The position numbers and the translations under genes were made by a program. A stretch of DNA of 64,000 nt from Aerococcus loyolae (GTDB lineage: Bacteria > Bacillota > Bacilli > Lactobacillales > Aerococcaceae), in NCBI RefSeq assembly GCF_002871915.2, contig NZ_CP126958.1, positions 248,001 through 312,000 on the forward strand, given 5' to 3'. The notes under the pieces are model-generated. The model had not been told where the DNA came from and ran no database searches. It saw only the letters and a list, made by a program, of their open reading frames with translations. Of the stretch, positions 45,639 through 53,822 are shown piece by piece (the first letter of the stretch is position 1; each line of letters begins with the position of its first letter).

Positions 45639-45751
45639 GCAACCACGCCTTTCACTTGATTTTTACCAGTATTGTAACATGGACTAGGCTGATTATTCTC
45701 TTATTTCTCAAGCGAAGTTTATAATATAAGGTAGAAAGAGGAGTGATGATC

Positions 45752-46051
45752 ATGTCTTTAACCCTAGCTCAAAGAGAAGAAACTAAACAAGCGCTTAAAA
45801 CGGCCTTTACAAAGACTGGCTTAAGCAAGCAGGAGCTGGCTGAGGCTTTGAAAACCAGTGAAAGTTACCTGAATCAGGTCTTTCAATTACAAGGTCAACG
45901 CTTGGAAGATGCCTGGATCTTAAAAAATTATCTCAATACTTATTTAAGTGAACACCAGCAAGAGCCAGTGTCTTTTCAAGCCTTGGGTGGCGATTATCAT
46001 GACTATTGGTTCTTGGATGCTGAGTTGATCGAGCGTGGCTTATTAAAGTAA
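45752..46051 (+). CDS. DUF2316-family protein, HTH-like
   Basis: 99 residues from the ATG spaced 8 bases from RBS agaggag. Helical N-terminus with a Cro-like helix-turn-helix (TGLSKQELAEALKTSESYLNQVFQL, about 22-46), then the family's conserved LEDAWILKNYL and FQALGGDYHDYWFLDAELI. Function unknown. It stands alone. Possibly a small DNA-binding protein, though the family has not been shown to bind DNA as far as I know. Confidence 0.8.
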   Translation: MSLTLAQREETKQALKTAFTKTGLSKQELAEALKTSESYLNQVFQLQGQRLEDAWILKNYLNTYLSEHQQEPVSFQALGGDYHDYWFLDAELIERGLLK

Positions 46052-46134
46052 AAAAGCACTCCCACTAGTCGGAGAGCCACTTATTTGCTTAGTGGGTCTT
46101 AGTCTAGTGAGAATGCTTGATCAAATGATTTTAT

Positions 46135-47100
46135 TTATTCATTAGGAAGTGACCAGTCTAAATCAGGCCCTAGCGGAACGATACCGTTGGGGTTAATGGT
46201 CGGATGACTGGTGTAGTAGTGTTCCTTAATATGGGAGAAGTTTACTGTTTCTTTGACACCCGGCCATTGATAAAGTTTACGGGTGTAGAGCCAAAGGGCG
46301 GGATAGTCAGTTAAGTTTCTAATATTACATTTGAAGTGACCGTAATAAACGGAATCAAAACGAACCAAGGTAGTAAAGAGACGCCAATCCGCTTCGGTGA
46401 TTTGGTCCCCAACTAGGTAATCCTGTTGACTTAAGTGGTTCTCTAAGCGATCTAATTCCTTAAATAACTGGTCCACTTCTTCTTCATAAACGGATTGCTT
46501 AGTTGCAAAGCCCGCCTTGTAGACGCCATTATTGACCCTAGGATAAATTTCATCATTCCATTGGTCGATTTCATCACGCAAGTTTTCCGGGTAGTAGTCA
46601 CCTGCTTTGGCACCAATATCGTCAAAGGCTTGGTTAAACATCCGCATAATTTCGGAAGACTCGTTATTAACAATGGTATCGGTCTTCTTATCATAGAGAA
46701 CAGGAACTGTGACCCGACCGCTATAATTAGGGTCAACATGGGTATAGATTTGATAGAGATAGTCTGCGTCAAAGAGCGGATCTTTGATAACGCCATCAGC
46801 TTCTTCAAAGGTCCAGCCGTTTTCGCCCATATGGGGGTGGACAACCGAGATGGAAACCATATCTTCTAGTCCCTTGAGTGCCCGCATAATGAGGGTACGG
46901 CTGGCCCATGGGCAGGCATAGGAGACATAGAGGTGGTAGCGGCCTGCTTCTGCCTTAAAGCCCCCCTCACCAGTAGGACCGGGAGAGCCGTCTTTAGTGA
47001 TCCAGTTTCTAAATTGGGAGTCTTTGCGGACAAAGTGGCCCCCAGTACTCTCGGTATCGTACCACTTGTCATACCATTTACCGTCAACTAATAATCCCAT
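46135..47100 (-). CDS. Glutathionyl-hydroquinone reductase-like protein (Xi-class GST, YqjG/ECM4)
   Basis: 321 residues. The thioredoxin-like domain has the catalytic cysteine in SYACPWASRTLIMRAL (about 61-64), and the all-helical C-terminal domain has the YYGHFKCN stretch typical of Xi-class enzymes. The family reduces glutathionyl-hydroquinones. Whether this organism makes glutathione is not visible; another low-molecular thiol could serve. RBS aaaggagcg. Monocistronic. Confidence 0.9.
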   Translation of the reverse strand: MGLLVDGKWYDKWYDTESTGGHFVRKDSQFRNWITKDGSPGPTGEGGFKAEAGRYHLYVSYACPWASRTLIMRALKGLEDMVSISVVHPHMGENGWTFEEADGVIKDPLFDADYLYQIYTHVDPNYSGRVTVPVLYDKKTDTIVNNESSEIMRMFNQAFDDIGAKAGDYYPENLRDEIDQWNDEIYPRVNNGVYKAGFATKQSVYEEEVDQLFKELDRLENHLSQQDYLVGDQITEADWRLFTTLVRFDSVYYGHFKCNIRNLTDYPALWLYTRKLYQWPGVKETVNFSHIKEHYYTSHPTINPNGIVPLGPDLDWSLPNE

Positions 47101-47295
47101 TGATTAATCGCTCCTTTTACTTGTCTTTAGGTCATATAAGCTTCTTATTAACTATATAAGACCAATCCCTAAATGAAAAATAATTTGCTCCTTTTTCTTG
47201 TATGGGTAAAAAACCAAGAAATGATTTAATGTAAGAGAAAATAATGGTAAAATGTTCAGGTACTCAAAGTAATTTAATTAAAAAGGATGATGAAT

Positions 47296-48495
47296 ATGTC
47301 AAGAGTTGTCGGGACAGTATCACGTGGCCTACGTGCCCCCATCGTAAAAAAAGGTGACGACCTCGCACAAATTGTGGTTGATACAGTTACTCATGCAGCC
47401 AAGGAAGCGCCCTTTACCATTCATGATAAGGATATAGTGGCCATTACCGAATCGATCTATGCCAGAGCCCAAGGGAATTATGCTAGCTTGGATGCTGTCG
47501 CTAAGGATATCCACCAAAAATTCCAAGCCGAAAGTATCGGTGTGGTATTTCCAATTAATAGCCGTAATCGTTTCTATAACATTCTCCAAGCCGTTGCCCG
47601 GGCTACCAAGAAAGTTGTGATCCAACTCTCCTACCCAGCTGATGAAGTGGGTAATGAATTAATCAGTGATGAAGCCCTGGTGAAGTCGGGCGTTAACCCT
47701 TGGACAGATACCTTAAGTGAAGCAGAATTTCGTTCGCATTTTGAAGAAATCAAACATAAATTTACTGGGGTAGACTATGTAGCCCTTTACCGCGAATGCG
47801 TGGAAAAAGAAGGCGCTGAATGTGAAATCATCTTTTCTAACCAAGCCCAAGCCATTCTTGACTATACCGATTCTGTCCTAGTATCGGATATTCATACCCG
47901 TTTCAAAACTGCTCAAGCCGTTAAAGAAGCTGGCGCTAAGACGGTCTATCGTTTAGATGAAATCTTAACCCAGTCAGTCGATGGTTCCGGTTACAATGAA
48001 GAATACGGTTTATTAGGGACCAACCTTTCTGGGGACAATGAATTAAAACTTTTCCCGCGTGACTCCAAATCCTTTGTCTATGACGTGCAAAAGCGTTTAT
48101 TAGAAGCCACTGGCAAAAAAATTGAAGTCATGGTCTATGGAGATGGGGCCTTTAAAGACCCAGTGGGTCATATTTGGGAATTGGCTGACCCCGTCGTTTC
48201 CCCTGGCTACACCAGTGGCCTAGAAGGAACCCCTAATGAAGTGAAATTAAAATACTTGGCGGATAATGAGTTCAGTGATCTGAGTGGACAAGCCTTAGAG
48301 GATGCCATCACTGACTATATTAGCCAACATGGCGATGTCGATAGAGATGGTAAAAATGTCAGCCTCGGAACGACACCACGACAAATTACTGATTTGGTCG
48401 GTTCCTTATCTGACTTAACCAGTGGTAGTGGGGACAAAGGGACCCCGATCGTTTACATCCAAGGTTACTTTGATAATTTATCCAATGAAGATTAA
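47296..48495 (+). CDS. Coenzyme F420-0:gamma-glutamyl ligase family protein (CofE-like)
   Basis: 399 residues from the third ATG, which has the best spacing from RBS aaaagga. GTVSRGLRAPIVKKGDDL at the start, then DIVAITESIYARAQGNYA and MVYGDGAFKDPVGHIWELADPVVSPGYTSG near 280-310 match the CofE fold. Firmicutes of this type make no F420, so the homologue probably ligates glutamate or another amino acid to a different acceptor. It lies next to the lar gene block but has its own terminator. Confidence 0.82.
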   Translation: MSRVVGTVSRGLRAPIVKKGDDLAQIVVDTVTHAAKEAPFTIHDKDIVAITESIYARAQGNYASLDAVAKDIHQKFQAESIGVVFPINSRNRFYNILQAVARATKKVVIQLSYPADEVGNELISDEALVKSGVNPWTDTLSEAEFRSHFEEIKHKFTGVDYVALYRECVEKEGAECEIIFSNQAQAILDYTDSVLVSDIHTRFKTAQAVKEAGAKTVYRLDEILTQSVDGSGYNEEYGLLGTNLSGDNELKLFPRDSKSFVYDVQKRLLEATGKKIEVMVYGDGAFKDPVGHIWELADPVVSPGYTSGLEGTPNEVKLKYLADNEFSDLSGQALEDAITDYISQHGDVDRDGKNVSLGTTPRQITDLVGSLSDLTSGSGDKGTPIVYIQGYFDNLSNED

Positions 48496-48514
48496 TTAAC
48501 ATAACGCGTAAAAG

Positions 48515-48556
48515 AAAAAGTTCAAGCTGAGAATAACAATCAGCTTGAACTTTTTT
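48515..48556. terminator. Bidirectional terminator between the CofE-like and first AraC-type genes
   Basis: aaaaagttcaagctg pairs exactly with cagcttgaacttttt. The right arm overlaps the 3' end of the minus-strand gene. Confidence 0.88.
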
Positions 48557-49775
48557 CTTGCTTATATTTTTCCCAGTAAGCTTTTGGGGTCATTTGCATA
48601 AGAGTATAGAAGCTACGCTTGAGTTTATTTTCATGAATAAATCCCGTCTCTTTGGCGATTTCTTTAAGGTCTTTATCTCCAGCTTGCAAGTGTTGACAGA
48701 CGCTTTTTATTCGTAGATGGGTAACTAAGTTTTGAAAGTTTCTTTCAGTATAGGCGATAAGTTGACTATTGATATCTTGGGGGCTAAGGGAAAATTTTTG
48801 GCTCAGGTGTTCAATTGTAAGAGCATCAGTAAAGTGCCAGAAAGTGAATTCTAATATTTTAGGTTGCAATTCCTTAATGGCTATAGGACTAATGACTTCG
48901 ACTAATTGCCAGTAGGCCTCACATTCTGCAGGGGTTAAGTGTTGAATCTTTTTGCTATCTTCCTGTATTTCTTGACTAAAGGAATAGTTTAATAGCAGGG
49001 AAATTTCTTCTTGATTTAACTCAGTGTTTTCTTGTAAATGAAGCCATTTAAAGACACGGATTCTTTGTAAAACTTCTTTGAAACTGATCCCTACATAAGC
49101 TTGTATTCCTGCTTCTAGGGACTGACTGTCCAAGAAAAAGATGTTAGCGACCTCATCTAAATGAAGCGATTTTGAAGCATTGTAGAATAAATAAGCAAAT
49201 ATTTCTTTATAAGAAGGGGTGTAATTACTTATTTGTTGGTTTTCTCTTTGATAGAGGATAATAAACTCTGCTAATTTAAGTAAACTACGAATAGTAGATA
49301 AGTCTTGGTGGTCATGAAATAGTTGGTTGGTGTGGGTGGAAATCAGTCCAACCTCTTCACGTAAATCAGTGAGAATCTGTTTGACTTGATAACGCCCCTT
49401 AGGGCTTATTTTTTTACAAGGATTATTTTCTAGATAATTGAATAAATCAAATGACTCCTTATCAATATTTAAATAATCTTTCATTAGGAATTTTATGCGA
49501 TCAAAGTTATAAACGAGTAAATAATAGGTTACTTTTTCGGTTATCTCTACAATTTCAGAAACTTCAAAAGGTAGTAAAGCAATAATATGCCCAGCTTTCA
49601 TAGTATAGTCAGTATTATTAATTTTTATTTTCCCTTGACCTGAAATAATAATTAAAAACCGCGCTTCTTTATGCAATAAGGGTTTTGTGGGTTTAGAATC
49701 TGATTGGATATCCATTGACAAAGCAAATGAATTTTGTCTAAAGTCATCATCGAGTTTATTGGCATATTTTCTCAT
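48540..49775 (-). CDS. AraC-type regulator A: cupin-like domain plus two AraC-type regions, the first degenerate
   Basis: 411 residues. The N-terminal cupin-like sensor (about 15-105) has HKEARFLIIISGQGKIKINNTDYTMKAGHIIALLPF. The middle region (about 190-275) aligns in place with an AraC HTH in the paralogue at 53823-55055 (IFFLDSQSLEAGIQAYVGISF) but has lost much of the pattern. The C-terminal AraC domain (about 320-405) is intact (LTIEHLSQKFSLSPQDINSQL, then ETGFIHENKLKRSFYTLMQMTPKAYW). It is divergent from larC, so it probably controls the lar genes. The exact start is uncertain by one codon. Confidence 0.82.
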   Translation of the reverse strand: MRKYANKLDDDFRQNSFALSMDIQSDSKPTKPLLHKEARFLIIISGQGKIKINNTDYTMKAGHIIALLPFEVSEIVEITEKVTYYLLVYNFDRIKFLMKDYLNIDKESFDLFNYLENNPCKKISPKGRYQVKQILTDLREEVGLISTHTNQLFHDHQDLSTIRSLLKLAEFIILYQRENQQISNYTPSYKEIFAYLFYNASKSLHLDEVANIFFLDSQSLEAGIQAYVGISFKEVLQRIRVFKWLHLQENTELNQEEISLLLNYSFSQEIQEDSKKIQHLTPAECEAYWQLVEVISPIAIKELQPKILEFTFWHFTDALTIEHLSQKFSLSPQDINSQLIAYTERNFQNLVTHLRIKSVCQHLQAGDKDLKEIAKETGFIHENKLKRSFYTLMQMTPKAYWEKYKQEKSSS

Positions 49776-49885
49776 CACTATCTATGGTTCACTCCCCCTA
49801 CTATTTTAGCTTATTTAATGGCATGAATAAGATTATTATATACTAAACTTAGCACAAGGAAAATGATAAAAGAAAGCGCTATACT

Positions 49886-49913
49886 TTGATAATTTATTGA
49901 TCAACGATATAAT
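49886..49913 (+). promoter_or_regulatory. larC promoter
   Basis: TTGATA (49886-49891), 16-base spacer, TATAAT (49908-49913), 46 bases before the larC start and in the divergent region shared with regulator A. Confidence 0.7.
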
Positions 49914-49959
49914 AAAAACATATAAAATGGTCGAGATTAAATGAAAAAAGGAGATTGTT

Positions 49960-51167
49960 ATGAGTCATTTATTCGTGAATTGTGAATATGGGATTTCTGG
50001 TGACTTAACCCTAGCTGCCTTAGTTGACTTAGGAGCAGACCCGCAATATATCGAAAGCGAGTTAAAGAAATTACCGATTGATGATTTTACCATGTCTTTT
50101 AGCAAAAAAGATGAAAAGGGCATTACTGCTAATAAACTTAATTTAAGCTTTACAGAGCTTGATGAAGACCATGATCACCACGGTCACCACCACCATTCGG
50201 CTCAAGGAATTTTTCAATTAATTGAGGAAAGTGACCTGGCTGATCGAGTTAAGGAGCGGAGCTTGGCCTTATTTAAAGAGATCGCTCGCGCAGAAGGGAA
50301 AATCCATGGCAAGCTAGCTAACGAGATTCATTTTCATGAAGTAGGCGCCATGGACTCCATTATTGATATTATTGGGGTGTGTTTAGCCTTAGAAGACTTG
50401 GATGTTGACCACTTAACCTTTTCGAAAGTGCCCACCGGCCATGGCAAGATTGAAATTGCCCATGGGCTTTATCCGGTGCCGGCACCAGCGACTATGGAGA
50501 TTCTGGTGGGTGTACCTTTATCATCTTTTACTGCAGAAGGTGAATTAACTACCCCAACTGGAGCGGCCTTCGCCAAGGTTTTAGCTGATGATTATGCGGA
50601 TGTGGTTGAAGGTACTATAGAAAAAATTGGCTATGGGGTGGGGGACCGTGAATTTGACCATCCTAATGTCTTAAGAGTAGCCTTGGTAAAAAAAAACTAG
50701 CTGGCACTAGGGAAAAGGTTTCAGTGATTGAGTGCCAAGTCGATGATATGACGGGAGAAGCCTTGGGCTATTTGTTGCGCCTACTAGAGAGCCAGGCAGA
50801 AGTTCTTGATGTTTTCTATAGTCCCGTAAAGATGAAAAAAGATCGTCCAGGCGTTCTCATTACGGTCTTAACCCCAAACAAAGATAAGAAAAGCGTTGCT
50901 AAAATTTTATTAAAGGAAAGTTCTTCTTTTGGGGTGCGTTACTATGATAGCGAACGTTTGATTTTAGAGAGAGAATTTACCCAAGTGGCCTTATTGGGCG
51001 GTTGGCTACAGCTTAAAATCGGATATCTGGATGGAAAGATTATTAAAGTCACTCCAGAATATGATGACTTAGTGAACTTAGCCAGAGACAATCACTTAGC
51101 CCTTAGTCAAGTCTATCAAAAGGCCTTGGCGGTTATTGAAGAAAAGTATGGTTCGCAAATAGAATAA
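49960..51167 (+). CDS. larC: LarC, nickel insertion protein for the nickel-pincer cofactor; two frames joined by -1 frameshift
   Basis: The first frame (49960-50700, 246 residues) starts behind RBS aaaaaaggag and contains the histidine-rich DEDHDHHGHHHH (about 68-79), NEIHFHEVGAMDSIIDIIG and TPTGAAFAKVL. It stops right after a run of nine A. The second frame (continuing to 51167) begins KLAGTREKVSVIECQVDDMTGE, the LarC C-terminal CTP-dependent part. A -1 shift at A AAA AAC joins them without a stop, giving about 401 residues. In Lactobacillus plantarum LarC is likewise made from larC1/larC2 by frameshifting. LarC cyclometallates the pincer nucleotide, inserting nickel. Confidence 0.92.
50691..50737 (+). 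promoter_or_regulatory. Programmed -1 frameshift signal in larC
   Basis: The slippery heptamer A AAA AAC (50691-50697) is in the correct phase for the upstream frame. Four bases downstream, tggcact (50702-50708) can pair with agtgcca (50731-50737) as a stimulatory stem. The zero-frame stop TAG follows the heptamer directly. Confidence 0.85.
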
Positions 51168-51180
51168 GTAAGGAGTAATT

Positions 51181-51975
51181 ATGGAGCAAAAGAAATTGCA
51201 GCAATTGGAAAGCCTCTTAAAAGAAATGGGCCAAGTCTGCGTTGCTTTCTCTGGGGGAGTGGATTCAACCCTCCTTTTATATCTTGCTAGAAAATTACTA
51301 GGCAAGGAGAATACCTTGGCCATCATTATTCAGTCTGATTTAGTGAGTGAGGCGGATGACCAGGAAGCGCTGGCTCTTGCTCAGGCTATGGATGTGGAAA
51401 GTCAGCTTATTCCTGTCAATGAGTTAGAAGATCCTCGTATTCAAAAAAATGATGAAAATATTTGGTATTATAGCAAATTGTTGTTTTACCAAGCCGTTCA
51501 AGAGGCTGCTAAGGCTCAAAATAAAGACTATGTCTTGGTGGATGGGATGATTGTTGATGATTTAAACGATTATCGTCCAGGGTTAAAGGCTCGTAAAGAG
51601 TTTGATATCAAAAGCCCCTTAATCCTGTGTGGTTTTACTAAAGAAGATGTCCGTCAACTGGCTAAAAAAGAAGGCATTTCGAATTGGAACCGTTCAAGTG
51701 GCTGTAGTGTCATTTCACGCTTCCCCACCGGAACACCCCTTAACCCGAAAAATGTCCAGCAAATTCTAGCTGCTGAAGCTTATATGCGCCAAAAGGGTTT
51801 TGATCCCGTTCGGGTTCGCTACTACAATGAACTGGCTAAGCTAGAGCTCTCTCCTGACCAGTTCCAACAATTCTTCCAAGAAAAGGACGAGATTTTAGCC
51901 CAATTTAAGTATTATGGCTTTAAACATCTCGCCCTAGATGTTGAAGGCTATGTTTATGGAAAACTCAATCGTTAA
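51181..51975 (+). CDS. larE: LarE, sulfur-transfer ATPase of nickel-pincer cofactor synthesis
   Basis: 264 residues. The PP-loop CVAFSGGVDSTLL (about 20-32) adenylates the pyridinium carboxylate intermediate. A cysteine in NRSSGCSVISRFPTG (about 180) sits where sacrificial-cysteine LarE proteins keep theirs. It converts carboxyl groups to thiocarboxylates. 13 bases after larC with RBS aaggagt. Part of the larC-larE-larB run. Confidence 0.93.
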   Translation: MEQKKLQQLESLLKEMGQVCVAFSGGVDSTLLLYLARKLLGKENTLAIIIQSDLVSEADDQEALALAQAMDVESQLIPVNELEDPRIQKNDENIWYYSKLLFYQAVQEAAKAQNKDYVLVDGMIVDDLNDYRPGLKARKEFDIKSPLILCGFTKEDVRQLAKKEGISNWNRSSGCSVISRFPTGTPLNPKNVQQILAAEAYMRQKGFDPVRVRYYNELAKLELSPDQFQQFFQEKDEILAQFKYYGFKHLALDVEGYVYGKLNR

Positions 51976-52026
51976 AACTAATTTATTAAGTGGTATCAAT
52001 AAAGAGAGATAGAGGAAGGACTTATA

Positions 52027-52707
52027 ATGTTTGATAATTTAGGTGAGAGTAAGGTGGATATTGATCGCGATCATTTAAAGGGTTACCCAGAGATTGTCTA
52101 TGGTTTGCATAAAACTGCAGGCCAAATCGCCCGGGTGATGCAGTCTTTACTTGACCACGATAAGCCAGTTTTGGTGACCCGGGTGGCTAAAGAAAAATGG
52201 GAGGCTATTGGGGCAGATTTTCCACAAGCGGACTATCAAGAAGCTGCGCAAACGATTACCATTGGCCAGTGTGAGAAAATTCCTTATGGCAAGATGGTAA
52301 TCTTAAATGCAGGAACTTCTGACTTTCCCGTATCAGAGGAAGCCCGGGTGACAGCAGAGTGGATGGGTTGTCAAGTGACCTGCATTTATGATGTTGGCGT
52401 GGCCGGTATCCATCGCTTGTTATCCTACCAAGAAGAAATTCGTCAAGCCAACGTGCTTGTAGTCGTTGCAGGCATGGAAGGCGCTTTACCCAGTGTAGTT
52501 TCCGGTTTAGTAGAGGCTCCCGTGATTGCTGTACCGACCTCGGTGGGTTACGGGGCAAACTTAGAAGGGATTACGACGCTCTTAGCCATGATTACTTCTT
52601 GTTCTTCCGGGATAAGTGTCGTGAATATCGATAATGGCTTCGGTGGAGCCTACCAAGGAGCCTTATTCTTAAAGCAGATCAGCCAATTTGTTAAGGAGAG
52701 AGATTAA
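52027..52707 (+). CDS. larB: LarB, carboxylase/hydrolase of nicotinic acid adenine dinucleotide
   Basis: 226 residues. The C-terminal PurE-like domain shows NAGTSDFPVSEEARVTAEWMGC, VVVAGMEGALPSVVSGLVEAPVIAVPTSVGYG and NIDNGFGGAYQGALF, all LarB hallmarks. It carboxylates the NaAD pyridinium ring, the first step of the cofactor pathway. RBS agaggaagg. The order C-E-B differs from the A-B-C-D-E order in L. plantarum. Confidence 0.93.
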   Translation: MFDNLGESKVDIDRDHLKGYPEIVYGLHKTAGQIARVMQSLLDHDKPVLVTRVAKEKWEAIGADFPQADYQEAAQTITIGQCEKIPYGKMVILNAGTSDFPVSEEARVTAEWMGCQVTCIYDVGVAGIHRLLSYQEEIRQANVLVVVAGMEGALPSVVSGLVEAPVIAVPTSVGYGANLEGITTLLAMITSCSSGISVVNIDNGFGGAYQGALFLKQISQFVKERD

Positions 52708-52727
52708 CAGTTTTTATAGATAAGTAG

Positions 52728-52741
52728 AAGGAGGAGGTGAT
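52728..52741 (+). other. Very strong Shine-Dalgarno sequence without an ordinary gene
   Basis: AAGGAGGAGGTGAT contains the full anti-SD complement but lies 54 bases before the permease ATG, which has its own weaker RBS. A GTG inside it (52737) opens a frame of 27 codons that ends inside the permease gene. It may be a coupling leader peptide. Confidence 0.4.
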
Positions 52742-52794
52742 ACGAAGATATAACTTTGTCACTTGTCACTTGCAAAGAAAAGTGAGGAATTATC

Positions 52795-53751
52795 ATGAAA
52801 GAAGAAAATCAAACTGCTAATCAGCCAGCTCCCCAGAAGAAGAAAAAGAATAAAAAACTTGGTAATCTACTTTTACTGGTTGTTGCTTTTTTATGGGGCT
52901 CATCTCTTACCGTAGTCAAGGGCGCACAGGATTACGTTAATCCAAATATGATTTTAGCGATTCGCTTTTCAGTAGCGGCTTTGGTCTTAGCGATAATTTT
53001 TTGGAAAAAAATTCGTGATATGACTAAAGATGATTTAAAAAGTGGGGTAAGTATTGGGGTTTTTCTCTTTATTGCTTATTCTATCCAGACAGTTGGGGTA
53101 GGATATACAGATCCCGGTAGATCAGCTTTTCTGTCTGCTTCCTATTGTGTTTTAGTCCCTTTTATTTCCTGGATTGTTTTAAAAAATCGGCCTGATAAAT
53201 TTAACATGATTGCTGCAGCATTCTGTATTGTAGGAATTTATTTTGTGTCAATGGCTGGAGGTGCTGAAAATTCAGTGCTGGGTCAAGGACGAGAAGCGAT
53301 CTTAGGTGATGCTTTGGCCTTACTGAGTGGTCTGTTTTTTGCCTCTCATATTGTAGCGGTTACGAAATTTTCTAAGGGCAAGGATCCTTATTTGATGACT
53401 ATTCTGCAGTTCATTACTGCAGCAGTCTTATCTGGCTTAACGACCTTGTTCTTTGAAGATAACTCCAATCTGGTGATTGGACAGAGAACTTTTTTAGAGT
53501 TGGCTTACTTGGCGATCATGTGTACAGCAGTTGCCCTTCTATTTCAAAATGTTGGACAAAAATATACTGACGAAACCAGTGCAGCTTTAATTCTTTCTCT
53601 AGAATCAGTCTTTGGTATTTTAATTCCAGTTGCTTTAGGGGTTGAAACCCTAACCGTATACAAGACTATCGGTTTCGTAATGATATTTGTTGCGATCTTA
53701 ATTTCAGAAACTAAACTGAGCTTCTTATTTTCTGATTCAAAAGAAGAATAA
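52795..53751 (+). CDS. EamA/DMT-family transporter
   Basis: 318 residues. A lysine-rich cytoplasmic N-terminus (about 1-25) is followed by ten hydrophobic helices in two EamA repeats (AFLWGSSLTVVKG in the first and ALALLSGLFFASHIVAVTKFS in the second). DMT exporters move small organic metabolites such as amino acids. It is probably cotranscribed with larB, there being no terminator between. The substrate is unknown. Confidence 0.85.
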   Translation: MKEENQTANQPAPQKKKKNKKLGNLLLLVVAFLWGSSLTVVKGAQDYVNPNMILAIRFSVAALVLAIIFWKKIRDMTKDDLKSGVSIGVFLFIAYSIQTVGVGYTDPGRSAFLSASYCVLVPFISWIVLKNRPDKFNMIAAAFCIVGIYFVSMAGGAENSVLGQGREAILGDALALLSGLFFASHIVAVTKFSKGKDPYLMTILQFITAAVLSGLTTLFFEDNSNLVIGQRTFLELAYLAIMCTAVALLFQNVGQKYTDETSAALILSLESVFGILIPVALGVETLTVYKTIGFVMIFVAILISETKLSFLFSDSKEE

Positions 53752-53756
53752 TTAAT

Positions 53757-53804
53757 AAAAAGAGTTGATTGGAATGCTTACGGAGCATTGCGGTCAACTC
53801 TTTT
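53757..53804. terminator. Bidirectional terminator between the EamA and second AraC-type genes
   Basis: aaaaagagttgat pairs with gtcaactctttt, A and T runs outside. Confidence 0.88.
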
Positions 53805-53822
53805 GCTATTTATCAAGATTTT

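Noticed and set aside
50691..51167. larC read as a pseudogene split by a frameshift
   Set aside because: A perfect -1 slippery heptamer in phase, an adjacent stem and the known larC1/larC2 arrangement explain the break. The frame after the shift has no stop and keeps conserved LarC motifs.
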